From assembly GCF_000761445.1 (NCBI RefSeq), contig NZ_KN196471.1:177554-241553 (forward strand): 64,000 bases of DNA. Direction: 5' to 3'. A program made the translations under genes and the position numbers. Under the pieces are notes generated by a model. That model did no database searches, was not told the DNA's origin, and saw nothing but the letters and a program-made list of their open reading frames with translations. Of this stretch, positions 10,653-21,806 are shown one piece after another. The DNA comes from Oleiagrimonas soli. Its GTDB lineage: Bacteria; Pseudomonadota; Gammaproteobacteria; Xanthomonadales; Rhodanobacteraceae. How positions within the stretch are numbered: position 1 is the first letter of the stretch; each line of letters starts with the position of its first letter.

Positions 10653-11468
10653 ATGCCGACACTTGCGCTGACCCTGGTCGTGATGACCCACAACGAGGCC
10701 GCGAACATCGCCCGCTGCCTGGACAGCGTGCCGTTCGCCGCCGAGAAGCTGGTGATCGACTGCGGCAGCACCGACGCCACCTGCGAGATCGCTCGCGCGC
10801 ACGGCGCCCGGGTGGTGCATCAGGACTGGCTCGGCTTCGGTCCGCAGCGCAACTTCGCCACCACGCAATCGTCCAACGACTGGATTCTGGCGCTCGACGC
10901 GGATGAATATCTGTCGCCCGAGCTGACCGCCGAACTGCAGCGCCGCCTGCCCGAGGTGATGGCCTCGGACGCCGCCGTCGGCACCCTGCGCCGCCGCACC
11001 ATGTACATGGGCGCGCCGATGCGCTGGTACCGGCCAATGGTGGGCGAGAAGATGACGCGCCTGTACCATCGCGACCGCGCCCGCTGGCGCGACGTGCGCG
11101 TGCACGAATCACTGACCTGGGACGGCACCGAAGTACGCTTCGACGCACCGTTCGAGCATCTGCACAACCCGACCCTGGTGCACAAGGGCCTCAAGGTGCT
11201 GCGCTATGCGGAACTCAAGGCTCGCGACTGGCGTCAGAAACAACGCCCGCCGCGCATGTGGGACTGCCCGCTGGTGTTCGCGTCGAGCTTCATCAAGGAC
11301 TACGTGTTCCGCCTGGCCGTGCTGGACGGCTGGCGCGGCTTCGTGGTGGCGCAGACCGCCGCCTCGTACGCCGTGTACAAACGCATGCGCTACTACGAGA
11401 TGTGCGTGAACCCCGATTCGGTCGACATGGCCGCCGAACTGCTGAACCGCCACGGACTCGATCGATGA
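10653..11468 (+). CDS. GT2 LPS-core glycosyltransferase, WaaE/KdtX-like
   Basis: 271-residue family 2 glycosyltransferase. The N-terminal sequence LTLVVMTHNEAANIARCL, the IDCGSTDATCEIA loop near residue 30 and the LALDADEYLSPEL metal site near 78 match the WaaE/KdtX group, which adds beta-1,4-glucose to the LPS inner core. A second conserved block near 120-160 (EKMTRLYHRDRARW, VHESLTWDG) is also characteristic. The ATG at 10653 is preceded by TAGAAT at 10640-10645, a possible -10. Its TGA overlaps the ATG of the next gene in an ATGA junction. Confidence 0.88.
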   Translation: MPTLALTLVVMTHNEAANIARCLDSVPFAAEKLVIDCGSTDATCEIARAHGARVVHQDWLGFGPQRNFATTQSSNDWILALDADEYLSPELTAELQRRLPEVMASDAAVGTLRRRTMYMGAPMRWYRPMVGEKMTRLYHRDRARWRDVRVHESLTWDGTEVRFDAPFEHLHNPTLVHKGLKVLRYAELKARDWRQKQRPPRMWDCPLVFASSFIKDYVFRLAVLDGWRGFVVAQTAASYAVYKRMRYYEMCVNPDSVDMAAELLNRHGLDR

Positions 11469-12499
11469 GCAAGCACTACCTCCTGTACGGCTCCGAACGC
11501 TACGCCCTGGCCATCCTGCGACCCGTGCAGGAAGCCATTCGCGCGCGCGGCGACGAGGCCGCCTGGTTCTTCGACGGCCCCGGCGGCGAGGACCTGGTCG
11601 AAGGCGAGCGCTGGCTGCGCACCACCGAGGAAGTGCGTGCGTTCAACCCGCGCGCGGTGCTGACGCCGTCCAATGCGGTGCCGCACTTCTTTCCCGGCGT
11701 GAAGGCCGAAGTCTTCCACGGCTTCGATGCCGGCAAGCCGCGCCACATCTACATCCGCGGCTTCTTCGACCTGTACTGCACCACCGGACCCAACGACACC
11801 GCCGCCTTCGGCGAGATGGCCACGAAACTGGGCCACTTCAGCGTCGCGCAGACCGGTTGGCCCAAGCTGGACCCGTTCGCCGACGTGTTCCAGCCCGAAC
11901 ACCCGGCGCCGGTGCGCACGCCGCCGGTGATCCTGTACCACTCCACCTTCTCGCCGTCGTGGAGCGCCGCCGAGACGCTGCACGACGAGGTCAAGCGCCT
12001 GTCGCGCGACGGCCGCTGGCGCTGGATCGTCACCTTCCACCCGAAGATGAACGCCGACACCGTGGCCCGCTTCAAGGCGCTGCAGAACGAGCACCTGAGC
12101 TTCGCCGAGAACGACAACATCCTCGAACTGTTCCCGCAGGTCGACATGATGTGTTCGGACACCTCCTCGGCGCTCAACGAATTCCTGCTGACCGGCAAGC
12201 CGGTGGTGACCTTCAACAACCGACGCCCCGGACCGCAGCTGATCGACATCCACGACGCCGCCGACTTCGAGCCGGCCATCCAGCGCGCGCTGTCGCGGCC
12301 GCCGGAACTGATGAAGGCGATCCGCGACTACGGCGAGGCCATCCATCCGTATCATGACGGGCGGTCCAGCGAACGCGTGCTGGACGCGGTGGAAGCCTTC
12401 ATCGCCGATGGCGGACGCAATCGCAAGCGCAAGCCGGGCAACTTCTGGCGCAAACTGAAAATCCGCCGCCGTATCGGCTACTGGGGCCCGGTCCGCTGA
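11465..12499 (+). CDS. CDP-glycerol glycerophosphotransferase-like protein
   Basis: 344-residue soluble protein resembling the C-terminal catalytic domain of TagB/TagF-type polyol-phosphate transferases. Supporting blocks are VTFHPKMNADTV near residue 195 and CSDTSSALNEFLLTGKPVV near 235, the GT-B donor-binding region of that family. The N-terminal half starts as a Rossmann-like domain (MSKHYLLYGSERYALAIL). In Gram-negative core loci such proteins are thought to add a phospho-polyol or a sugar; the real donor is not evident. It is translationally coupled to the preceding WaaE-like gene by a 4-bp overlap. The basic C-terminus (RKRKPGNFWRKLKIRRR) may contact the membrane. Confidence 0.78.
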   Translation: MSKHYLLYGSERYALAILRPVQEAIRARGDEAAWFFDGPGGEDLVEGERWLRTTEEVRAFNPRAVLTPSNAVPHFFPGVKAEVFHGFDAGKPRHIYIRGFFDLYCTTGPNDTAAFGEMATKLGHFSVAQTGWPKLDPFADVFQPEHPAPVRTPPVILYHSTFSPSWSAAETLHDEVKRLSRDGRWRWIVTFHPKMNADTVARFKALQNEHLSFAENDNILELFPQVDMMCSDTSSALNEFLLTGKPVVTFNNRRPGPQLIDIHDAADFEPAIQRALSRPPELMKAIRDYGEAIHPYHDGRSSERVLDAVEAFIADGGRNRKRKPGNFWRKLKIRRRIGYWGPVR

Positions 12500-12533
12500 C
12501 CGCGCGCTGACATTCCTTCGACGAAAACCGGGC

Positions 12534-14255
12534 ATGCAACCGAAGCACTACTCCCGCTCCGAACACCTGCGCGCGCTGTGGCCGTGGCTGCCGCTGTGGA
12601 CCGCGCTGGCCCTGCTGGCGATCTTCGCCCACGGCCCGATGCCGATGTACTCGACCCGCACCCTGGCCGTGGCCTGGGAAATGTGGAGCGGACACCACTG
12701 GATCGTGCCGTACTTCAACGGCGCGCCGTACAGCCACAAGGTGCCGCTGCTGTTCTGGCTGATCCACGCTGGCTGGTTCGTGTTCGGCGTCAACGACATC
12801 TGGCCGCGCGTCCTCGAAGTCGGCTTCGGCGCCGCGCAACTGGTGCTGGCCGCGACCATCGCGCGCCGCCTGTTCCCGGATCGCCCGTGGGTCGCCAAGG
12901 CCACACCGTGGATGCTGGCCGCGCTGGCCTACGCGTTCCTGTTCAGCCTGCAGATCATGTACGAGGTGCTGCTGGGCGTATGCGTGCTGTCGGCGATGCT
13001 GACGCTGACTCCTAGCGCCCGGCGCGTCGCGCCGCGCTGGTGGCTGTTCGGTTTCTGGATCGGCGCCGGCCTGCTGACCAAGGGACCGGTGATGCTGCTG
13101 CACGTTGCCTTCCCGTGGCTGCTCGGCCCGCTGTGGAGCGACTACGCGCGTCGCGAGAAGGCGCGCTGGTACGGCTTCGGTCTGCTCGCCGTGCTCGGCG
13201 GTCTGCTGATGCTCGGCGCCTGGCTGTGGCCGGCGCTGGAACTGGGCGGCCACGCCTACGCCGAGAAGCTGCTGTTCAAGCAGACCGGCGGACGCGTGGT
13301 CGACTCGTTCGCGCATGCCCGGCCGATGTGGTGGTACCTGCAATGGCTGCCAGTGCTGCTGTTCCCGTTCGCGGCCTGGCCGCGCGCCTGGGTGGCGGTG
13401 GCCAGCCTGCGCCGCCCGCTGCTGCCGGGCATCCGTTTCCTGCTCTGCTGGCTGCTGCCAGTGCTGTTGGGTTTCTCGCTGATCAGCGGCAAACAGCTGT
13501 ACTACCCGCTGCCGGAATTCGGCGGCGCGGTGATGCTGATCGCCGCGGCCCTGGCGCTGCTGCGCGAGCGCCACCCGCGCCTGGCCGCGACGCCGTGGCT
13601 GGGCGGATGGGCGATGGCACTGGGCGGCTTCGCCTTCGGCATCCTGCTGCTGGCGTTGCCTTCGCTGGCCGGACGTCCGCCGTTCGCCAGCCACTGGATG
13701 GTCGACCTGGCCGTCTACAGCCGCTATTTCGGCGTGATCTACCTGCTGCTGGGCCTGCTGCTGCTGCTGCGTGGACGCGGCGAACTGCGCCGCATCGCCA
13801 TCGGCGGCATGATCGGCACCTTCGTCGCCAACGCGCTGTTCACGGTCGCACTGTGGACACCCTACGACCTGCGCCAGGCCAGCGCGTTGTTCGCGCAGGC
13901 CAGCGCCGAAGGCCATGCCACCGCCAGCGTCGGTTATCCGGAAGGCCAGTTCACCTTCCGCGCACGCCTGCGCACGCCGGTGCAGCAGTTGGAGAGCCGC
14001 AAGGACATCCTCGATTTCGCCGCACAACATCCGGACGGCCTGGTCGCCACCTACCGCCAGAACGCCGATCTCATGCCTACCGACTTGCGCTACGCGCTGC
14101 TGGTGCAACCGTTCCGCGGCGATTGGCTGGTGCTGTGGAAGGCCAGCACGCTGGCGGCGATCCGCTCCGGCGAAACGCCGCCCGAACCCGCCCAACCGAC
14201 ACGCTTGCTGCCGTCGCCGGACTACTGGCGCTACCGCAGCGTGCGCGCGCACTGA
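12534..14255 (+). CDS. ArnT/PMT-like membrane glycosyltransferase, second copy
   Basis: 573-residue polytopic membrane protein with roughly 11-13 hydrophobic helices. The first periplasmic loop contains MYSTRTLAVAWEMW and YSHKVPLLFWL, the acidic/basic pattern used by polyprenyl-phosphate sugar transferases; GLLTKGPVMLL near residue 180 is another family block. It is related to but clearly different from the protein at 3330-5036. It probably transfers a sugar from a lipid carrier to an envelope acceptor in the periplasm. It follows the CDP-glycerol-like gene by 34 bp and overlaps the next gene by one base. Confidence 0.8.
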   Translation: MQPKHYSRSEHLRALWPWLPLWTALALLAIFAHGPMPMYSTRTLAVAWEMWSGHHWIVPYFNGAPYSHKVPLLFWLIHAGWFVFGVNDIWPRVLEVGFGAAQLVLAATIARRLFPDRPWVAKATPWMLAALAYAFLFSLQIMYEVLLGVCVLSAMLTLTPSARRVAPRWWLFGFWIGAGLLTKGPVMLLHVAFPWLLGPLWSDYARREKARWYGFGLLAVLGGLLMLGAWLWPALELGGHAYAEKLLFKQTGGRVVDSFAHARPMWWYLQWLPVLLFPFAAWPRAWVAVASLRRPLLPGIRFLLCWLLPVLLGFSLISGKQLYYPLPEFGGAVMLIAAALALLRERHPRLAATPWLGGWAMALGGFAFGILLLALPSLAGRPPFASHWMVDLAVYSRYFGVIYLLLGLLLLLRGRGELRRIAIGGMIGTFVANALFTVALWTPYDLRQASALFAQASAEGHATASVGYPEGQFTFRARLRTPVQQLESRKDILDFAAQHPDGLVATYRQNADLMPTDLRYALLVQPFRGDWLVLWKASTLAAIRSGETPPEPAQPTRLLPSPDYWRYRSVRAH

Positions 14256-14578
14256 TGACGGACCGCATCGCCGCGCTGCAAGCGCAAATCGGCGGCCCCC
14301 GCGACGGCGCCCTGCTGCGCTTCGCGCTGGGCAGCGCGCTGCTCGATGCGAAGCGCACGGCGGAAGCCTGCGAGGCCTTCCACGCCGCGGTCGATTTCGA
14401 CCCCGACTATTCGGCCGCGTGGAAGCTGCTGGGCAAGGCGCTGCTCGCGCACGAGGATTTCGATGCCGCCGCCGAGGCCTGGCGGCTCGGCATCGACGCC
14501 GCCGCCCGGCGCGGCGACAAGCAGGCGGAGAAGGAAATGCAGGTCTTTCTTCGGCGACTGCAGAAACCGCGAGGATAG
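14255..14578 (+). CDS. Small TPR protein
   Basis: 107-residue all-helical protein with about two to three tetratricopeptide repeats (ALLRFALGSALLDAKRTAEA, then SAAWKLLGKALLAHEDFDAA). No signal peptide or membrane segment, so cytoplasmic. The ATG at 14255 overlaps the preceding TGA by one base (TGATG), pointing to translational coupling with the ArnT-like gene. TPRs mediate protein-protein contact, so it may be an accessory factor for envelope glycan enzymes; nothing more specific is visible. Confidence 0.8.
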   Translation: MTDRIAALQAQIGGPRDGALLRFALGSALLDAKRTAEACEAFHAAVDFDPDYSAAWKLLGKALLAHEDFDAAAEAWRLGIDAAARRGDKQAEKEMQVFLRRLQKPRG

Positions 14579-14650
14579 GATCGACACTGCGGATGCCGCT
14601 GGCGCATCCAGCTGTCCGCAAAACCCTGCGCGCACGGCGCTCTGCACCCC

Positions 14651-15541
14651 CTAGCCGTTGTACGGATTCCCGTCGCCCGGCGCCGGCGGCGTGTAGCGTC
14701 GATATGTCCACTGATACTGCGTGAACGCACGCTCGACGCACGCCTCGACGCCGCGATTCAGCGCGGCGCAGGCGCGATCCGGATCGGCATCGTCCAAGCC
14801 TTCCGGGGCCGGCAGAAGGTGGATGCGATAACCCGCCCCCTTCGGCAAACGCTCGGCGAACGCGAACAGCACCGTGGCGCCGGTGCGCGCGGCCAGCCTC
14901 GGCAGCAACACCATCGTCAGCGCGCGGCGTCCATAGAACGGCGCATAGCGGCCTTCGCCCTGGCGCGGCTTCTGGTCCGGCAGAATGCCGACCGTGCCGC
15001 CCGCGGCGAGCCGCTTGAACAGCGTGCGTACGCCCGCGCCCTCGGCGCGCACCTGCTCCGGCGCCAGGTCGCCGCGCACCTTGCGCAGCAGCGCTTCCAG
15101 CGCCTTCACATGCGGCGGGCGATAGAGGATCGCCATGCGCGTCTGGCTGCAAAGCCAGTAGTTGAGCAGTTCCCAGCAACCCAGATGCGGCGCCGCGATG
15201 ATCACACCCTTGCCGCGCTCCAGCGCGGCGCGGAAATGCGCTTCGCCGCGCACCTCGCGCACGTGCCGCAACGCACGCCGCGCGCCACTGCCCCAGACGC
15301 TGGCCATTTCCAGCATCGACTTCCCCTGGTCGCGCAAACACGCGGCCGCCAGTCGGCGCTGTTCGTCCTCGTCGAGTGCGCGACGTGCGATGGACATGTT
15401 CACGCGCGCGGTGTGCGCCGCGCGCGCGCCGAACAGGCCCATCAAGCGCCCCAGCCCGCTGCCGATCGCGTGCAGCACGCGCAGCGGCAACAGCGCCAGC
15501 AGGCGCAGCAGGAAATACAGGACGGCGATATCGGGACGCAT
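14651..15541 (-). CDS. Lipid A biosynthesis acyltransferase, LpxL/HtrB type
   Basis: 296-residue inner-membrane acyltransferase of the lysophospholipid acyltransferase group that adds a secondary acyl chain to lipid A. It has an N-terminal hydrophobic anchor ([20 protein letters not shown]), the catalytic HX4E motif in [13 protein letters not shown] near residue 115, and the downstream blocks YRPPH and [19 protein letters not shown]. The frame is open far upstream; ATG 15539-15541 was chosen because it directly precedes the anchor helix. Whether it is LpxL or LpxM cannot be told. It is convergent with the glycosyltransferase run and links core assembly to lipid A maturation. Confidence 0.9.
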   Translation of the reverse strand: MRPDIAVLYFLLRLLALLPLRVLHAIGSGLGRLMGLFGARAAHTARVNMSIARRALDEDEQRRLAAACLRDQGKSMLEMASVWGSGARRALRHVREVRGEAHFRAALERGKGVIIAAPHLGCWELLNYWLCSQTRMAILYRPPHVKALEALLRKVRGDLAPEQVRAEGAGVRTLFKRLAAGGTVGILPDQKPRQGEGRYAPFYGRRALTMVLLPRLAARTGATVLFAFAERLPKGAGYRIHLLPAPEGLDDADPDRACAALNRGVEACVERAFTQYQWTYRRYTPPAPGDGNPYNG

Positions 15542-15896
15542 CCGCGCAAGTGTAGCGAATGCTGCCAGGTCGGCGCGCGCGGGCACCCTGCGCGCAAGTG
15601 TGCCGCATGAACGGATCGACCGGCAGACGAGCGCCCCGGCATCGTGCGAACGCATCGCCGACGATCCAGCGCCAGCGCGCTTCCATGACCTCCATTCTTC
15701 TCTGCCGGCATACAAGGCTGCGCCGGAATCCCCCGGCGCCTTGCGTCGCGCGCGATCACGGCAACCCCGGGCCTCCGACACAGCGCTCGACCGCGCGCCG
15801 CGATCGCGGCATGGTAGGCCGGTCCGGCATGCGGCCCTCACGCCTGCCGAGCATCGTCATCGCTCTCCAACGCTTCTGCCCGATCACGACCACGCC
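15542..15896. other. Intergenic region between the divergent lpxL-like and dtd genes
   Basis: 355 bp separating two divergent genes. It must carry both promoters, but no convincing -35/-10 pair stands out. No small gene with a good ribosome-binding site is visible, and open frames here are ordinary for GC-rich DNA. Confidence 0.5.
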
Positions 15897-16337
15897 ATGA
15901 TTGCCCTGATCCAACGCGTCACCGAAGCCAGCGTCCGCGTCGACGACGAGACCGTCGGCGCCATCGGCCCCGGCCTGCTGGCCCTGGTCGCGGTCGAGCC
16001 CGACGATGGCGAAAAACAGACCCGGCGCATGCTCGAACGCCTGCTCGGCTACCGCGTGTTCTCCGACGAACAAGGCCGCATGAACCGCTCGTTGACCGAC
16101 ACCGGCGGCGGCCTGCTGCTGGTCAGCCAGTTCACCCTCGCGGCCGACACCGCCAAGGGCTCACGACCCAGTTTCACAAGCGCCGCCAGCCCCGAACACG
16201 CCCGCCACTGGTTCGACCGGCTGGTCGATCTGGCCCGCGAAACGCATCCGGGGGTGGAAATCGGTCGCTTCGGTGCCCATATGGTAGTCAGCCTGGTCAA
16301 CGACGGTCCGGTGACGTTCTGGCTGCACGCACGCTGA
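15897..16337 (+). CDS. dtd: D-aminoacyl-tRNA deacylase
   Basis: 146-residue DTD enzyme that hydrolyses D-amino acids mischarged onto tRNA, protecting translation. Signature blocks are [12 protein letters not shown] near residue 77 and the Gly-cisPro motif in [11 protein letters not shown] at the C-terminus. The N-terminus ([17 protein letters not shown]) is canonical for the family and fixes ATG 15897; the longer upstream frame is not needed. Length is normal. It lies just upstream of rpoD but is separated from it by 213 bp. Confidence 0.95.
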   Translation: MIALIQRVTEASVRVDDETVGAIGPGLLALVAVEPDDGEKQTRRMLERLLGYRVFSDEQGRMNRSLTDTGGGLLLVSQFTLAADTAKGSRPSFTSAASPEHARHWFDRLVDLARETHPGVEIGRFGAHMVVSLVNDGPVTFWLHAR

Positions 16338-16550
16338 GTCTCCCCGACTTCCGCCGCACACCGCGCTTTTTCGCGCGGCGTGCGGCGTCGGTGCCGCCCC
16401 GTTCCGACCGACAAGCACGAACGAGCTGGCGCAACCCCTTGTCAGGCATGCTTTTTGCTTCAACCCGAAGGCATCGAAAGCACGCTTGAATACTGGCTAA
16501 AAAATCACCATCTGGTACACTGAACGGTTCCGGGTCCCGCGGTTTCATCT

Positions 16551-18440
<1,890 letters not shown>

Positions 18441-18460
18441 TCGCACATCGATGTAACCGA

Positions 18461-18490
18461 CGAAACGGCCGCCTCGCGCGGCCGTTTTCG
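18461..18490 (+). terminator. Rho-independent-type terminator after rpoD
   Basis: GC-rich inverted repeat CGAAACGGCCGC / GCGGCCGTTTTCG with a 5-base loop, about 20 bp after the rpoD stop. The 3' arm contains a TTTT run. It closes the rpoD transcript. Confidence 0.8.
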
Positions 18491-18740
18491 TTGAAGTCAC
18501 CGAATCGCAGGCCACAGGCCGACGGCAGGCAGCACGATGCGCGCCGCAGCTAGCGACAACGATGTGAAGAAGTGTCATGACGAACGCCGGCCCCTGCGCC
18601 ACTGCATCGGCTACGTTGTCACCCGTCGATCCGTGACGCAGGATGCGTCGCCCGCCCACGCGCCTTGAGACGCCCGCGTTTAGCCCCCAAGCTATGCGAC
18701 CCTGCCGGGCATCGCCTGCCCGCCCCGAACTGGATCGATC

Positions 18741-19694
18741 GTGTCCACACCCCACACCGCCTCCGACCCGCACGCCACGCGCCGCAGCGGACTGCTCTTC
18801 GGCCTGGCCTGCTACGGCATCTGGGGCGTGCTGCCGCTGTACTTCGTGCAGCTGGACTTCGCGCCGGACCTGGAAATCGTCGCCCACCGCGCACTGTGGA
18901 CCCTGCTGATCTGCGTCGGCGTGCTCGGCGTCAGCGGCAAGCTGCGCGAACTGCGCGACGCGCTGACCCATTCGCGCCAGCTCGGCTTCCTGGCGCTGGC
19001 CGCGGCGCTGATCGCCTGCAACTGGCTGATCTACGTCTACGCCGCCAACCACCAGCAGGTCCTGCAAGCCTCGCTGGGCTACTTCACCAATCCGCTGCTG
19101 ACCGTGGGCCTGGGCGTGCTGGTGCTGCGCGAACGTCTGCGCCCGCTGCAGTGGCTGGCGATGGGCATCGGCCTGACCGCCGTATTGGTGATCGCCGTCG
19201 GCGACGGCCAGCTGCCGTGGATCGCGCTCGGCCTGGCCTTCAGCTTCGCCCTGTACGGACTGGCCAAGAGCTTCGCCGGCCGGCGCAGCGGTGCATTCGC
19301 CAGCCTCGGCGTGGAAACCCTGCTGCTGTCGCCGTTCGCCGCCTTCGCGCTGTACTGGATGACCGCGCACGGCCAGTCGCACTTCACCACCTACGGCGCC
19401 ACCAGCATGCTGCTGCTGGCCTCCACCGGCATCATCACCGCCGCACCGCTGACCCTGTTCGCCGCCGCTGCACGACGCCTGCCGCTGAGCGTCGTCGGCA
19501 TGCTGCAGTACATCGCCCCGACCCTGCAGTTCATCATCGCCGTGGCGGTGAACCACGAGCCCATGCCGCCCAGCCACTGGATCGGCTTCGGCATCATCTG
19601 GTTCGCCCTGGCCGTCCTCACCACCGACGCCCTGCGCCACAACCGCCGCAACGCGCGACTGCGCCGCGCCGAGGCAGCCGCCGAAGCTGCCTGA
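18741..19694 (+). CDS. rarD: RarD-type EamA transporter
   Basis: 317-residue inner-membrane protein of the drug/metabolite transporter superfamily with about 10 transmembrane helices in two EamA repeats. The N-terminal block GLLFGLACYGIWGVLPLYF and the AHRALWTLLI segment near residue 48 are typical of RarD (chloramphenicol-sensitive protein family). Substrate in the cell is uncertain for the whole family. The start is GTG at 18741; no downstream ATG gives a complete first helix. The last gene before the tRNA-Ile and the accessory region, with host-like base composition. Confidence 0.88.
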   Translation: MSTPHTASDPHATRRSGLLFGLACYGIWGVLPLYFVQLDFAPDLEIVAHRALWTLLICVGVLGVSGKLRELRDALTHSRQLGFLALAAALIACNWLIYVYAANHQQVLQASLGYFTNPLLTVGLGVLVLRERLRPLQWLAMGIGLTAVLVIAVGDGQLPWIALGLAFSFALYGLAKSFAGRRSGAFASLGVETLLLSPFAAFALYWMTAHGQSHFTTYGATSMLLLASTGIITAAPLTLFAAAARRLPLSVVGMLQYIAPTLQFIIAVAVNHEPMPPSHWIGFGIIWFALAVLTTDALRHNRRNARLRRAEAAAEAA

Positions 19695-19739
19695 CATCCC
19701 AACCCAGCGCGTGACACGCTACACTTTCTCGCTGGCAAC

Positions 19740-19815
<76 letters not shown>

Positions 19816-19833
19816 TATGCCTGTCCAACAGCG

Positions 19834-19858
19834 TCCAAAGTTGCCCCGATATAGACGC
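19834..19858 (+). repeat. Putative left attachment repeat next to tRNA-Ile
   Basis: 25-bp sequence TCCAAAGTTG...AGACGC, 18 bp downstream of the tRNA 3' end. A copy with 21 of 25 identical bases occurs in the same orientation at 25160-25184. Its position between tRNA and integrase relic fits an attL-side sequence; this is inference. Confidence 0.45.
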
Positions 19859-19977
19859 GAAACCCCGCTTGATGCGTGGCTTCGCGCCTTATGCTGTCCA
19901 AAGGCATTTCCTTGCATTCAGAGACAATGCGAGTCACTTTGTGAGTCAGACTTCAATGCGACGCAAATTTGACTCAC

Positions 19978-20142
19978 ATGCTGACCGACACCAAGCTACG
20001 CTCCCTGAAACCCAAGCCCCGCTCATATCGGTTGACTGCCTTCAACGGCCTTTGTATCGAAGTTCGCTCTACGGGCGCCAAAGTGTGGCGCTACTCAAAA
20101 TTGGGGGAACGTCGGCCTGAAACCCGTTTACACAAAATTTAG
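19978..20142 (+). pseudogene. Truncated tyrosine integrase (Arm-DNA-binding domain only)
   Basis: 54-codon frame coding MLTDTKLRSLKPKPRSYRLT then NGLCIEVRSTGAKVWRY, the N-terminal DUF4102-type arm-binding domain of P4-like phage/island integrases. Full-length relatives are about 400 residues and carry the catalytic R-H-R-Y domain; here the frame stops after 54 codons and no catalytic domain follows, because the ubiquitin-like operon begins on the other strand. Its place just after a tRNA gene is the classic position for such integrases. GAGTCAC/GTGAGTC motifs upstream (19931-19978) may be arm-type sites. Confidence 0.82.
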
Positions 20143-20169
20143 GACACGCCCGGATCAGCTATCGCATAC

Positions 20170-20613
20170 CTACCAGAGAGAACGCAGCCATTCTCTCAAC
20201 TTGGATAGCGAATCCAACATCCATTCGCACGATGCTATTCGCTTGATCCTGTTGCGCGCGGCCATTTCACCATCGAGAGCCCGACGATCACGTTCCTTCA
20301 CCCTAGCAATCTCATGTGGTGCAAACTGGTCGCACCAAACGATCTGATTGCGTCGGATGAAATAGTGGGAGCGGCAGGCGTAGTCCCAGTTGCCGACTGA
20401 GGGATAAAGGCTTACGACGCTCGCGCTGTATGAAACCTGCCATCTGGCCGGAGAAAGCGGGGTTATCACCTTCTCTCCGCAGCCGCATGGACATAGATGC
20501 AGCGCGGTCTTGAAGCGCTCGCTGATGTAGAGCACGCCAGGCGATAGGTTAAGCGGTGCGGAATCAACGAACTCCGGCCGAATGCTGCTCAATCGTCCGG
20601 GTCCTGTGCGCAT
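20170..20613 (-). CDS. DUF6527 (BubE-like) Cys/His protein of the ubiquitin-like operon
   Basis: 147-residue soluble protein. Near the middle it has HLCPCGCGEKV (Cys41, 43, 45) and later NWDYACRSHYFIRRNQIVW (Cys80, His83), a likely metal-binding or catalytic cluster. The lead-in IRPEFVDSAPLNLSPGVLYI is typical of the DUF6527 family. As I recall (unverified), this family occurs in bacterial ubiquitination-like operons under the name BubE and is proposed to act as a Ubl-processing or deconjugating enzyme. ATG 20611-20613 was chosen over an earlier one because family members start just before this block. It overlaps the end of the ThiF gene by 25 bp, so it is co-translated as the third gene. Confidence 0.7.
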   Translation of the reverse strand: MRTGPGRLSSIRPEFVDSAPLNLSPGVLYISERFKTALHLCPCGCGEKVITPLSPARWQVSYSASVVSLYPSVGNWDYACRSHYFIRRNQIVWCDQFAPHEIARVKERDRRALDGEMAARNRIKRIASCEWMLDSLSKLREWLRSLW

Positions 20614-21806
20614 GGCTTCCGAGAGATAGTGCCGAAGTTGACCGCGAACGACAATTCGTAAGACCTGAAAGTGTCGGAGTAGAAGCCGAGAAGTTGCTTC
20701 CATTTGATGACCGCCAGTGCCGCATTCATGGCGTTCATGTCTGCGACTTGGATGCTCTGCCGATACAGCACATCATCATCTTCCTTGCCCATAGGGAGGC
20801 ACTCACTCGCAGTTTCCGGCCGGGTCGGGCTGACGAGTGTCGCACGCGCGGTGCCGATCAGTGAGTTCGTCGCGGCAATGAGTTCAAGGTTCATGCCAGT
20901 ATCAACAAACGGGATGCCTTGTTCGACGAGGTACTTCGCGATCAGTGCGCGCGCTTCGTCCTTGTCGACACATACAAAAACGAAGTCGAATCCAGAGAGA
21001 TCCTGGATGTTGTGCTCGCTCAAGAACACCGGGTGACTGATGATCCCACGGCGCATGGGATCGAACTTGCGCTTGTAGTAATCCGTCTTCGGCTCTCTGG
21101 CGTTGATCTCCGCAAGCGAGGCCGCACCAGGCGAGCGGAACGCGTTGTGACTTTTGAAGATATCGCCATCAAAGAGATGGATTTCGCCGGCGGGAGTCTT
21201 TGCGACCTGGTCCAGCACGTAGGCTCCCGTGCCACCCAAGCCTACAATCACGATCCTCTGGACGGCGAGCTTGGCGGATAGTGCAAGGATCGACGCGCGT
21301 GCTGATGCCGTGTCCGGATAACGAAATACGGACTCGGCAGACTGGGTTTCAGTAATCACTCCGTTACGTGCATCAACATCGGCGTCGATGGCCTTCGCCG
21401 GATTCTGGATCATTCGGACGTAGTAGACGACTTTCTCGTAATGGTTCGGGTAGCCCGTGACATGGTACAGATCGGGTTTGCTGGAAAAGCGATTACGGAT
21501 CGTCAGGCCTGGTAGTAGTTCCCGTGTCGCCGTGTCGCTCCCAAGGTCAAGCACCGTGCCATCGGGGTAGCACGGATACTCCTCCGTCCACCACATCTGA
21601 TGGTTGTCGCCGCTGCCGTTGGGTGGCGTTATCTGATCGCCTTCTTGAAGATAGAGGCAAACCAACGTACCGAAACGCACCACGCGCTGAGCGGTGACGA
21701 AAGGGACTCCGTGGACCAGCAAGTGCTGGTCACGGATTTCCACTTTGAAGCCGTCCTGCCGAAGGCGATGCAGCGCTTGATCAGGAGCGATTGGACTTGA
21801 TGACAT
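20589..21806 (-). CDS. ThiF/E1-like Ubl-activating protein with N-terminal extension (possible E2-E1 fusion)
   Basis: 405 residues. The C-terminal half is a ThiF/E1 adenylation domain: ATP loop IVIVGLGGTGAYVLDQ (Gly-rich 189-194), LFDGDIFKSHNAFRSPG with Asp213/Asp215 and Arg224, and DFVFVCVDKDEARALIA. Cys336 in ETASECLPM is a candidate thioester cysteine. Residues 1-170 form a separate domain (DUF6791 type in my memory) with NHQMWWTEEYPCYPDG around Cys79, which could be an E2-like site; this is inference. The product would adenylate the C-terminus of the Ubl encoded just upstream. ATG 21804-21806 overlaps the Ubl gene end by 26 bp. Base composition is less GC-rich than in the flanks. Confidence 0.82.
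   Translation of the reverse strand: MSSSPIAPDQALHRLRQDGFKVEIRDQHLLVHGVPFVTAQRVVRFGTLVCLYLQEGDQITPPNGSGDNHQMWWTEEYPCYPDGTVLDLGSDTATRELLPGLTIRNRFSSKPDLYHVTGYPNHYEKVVYYVRMIQNPAKAIDADVDARNGVITETQSAESVFRYPDTASARASILALSAKLAVQRIVIVGLGGTGAYVLDQVAKTPAGEIHLFDGDIFKSHNAFRSPGAASLAEINAREPKTDYYKRKFDPMRRGIISHPVFLSEHNIQDLSGFDFVFVCVDKDEARALIAKYLVEQGIPFVDTGMNLELIAATNSLIGTARATLVSPTRPETASECLPMGKEDDDVLYRQSIQVADMNAMNAALAVIKWKQLLGFYSDTFRSYELSFAVNFGTISRKPCAQDPDD

Noticed and set aside
12399..15695. Very long open frame on the minus strand opposite the ArnT-like and TPR genes
   Set aside because: Product is Arg/Ala/Gln-rich without any domain; it mirrors the codon bias of the real plus-strand genes in GC-rich DNA.
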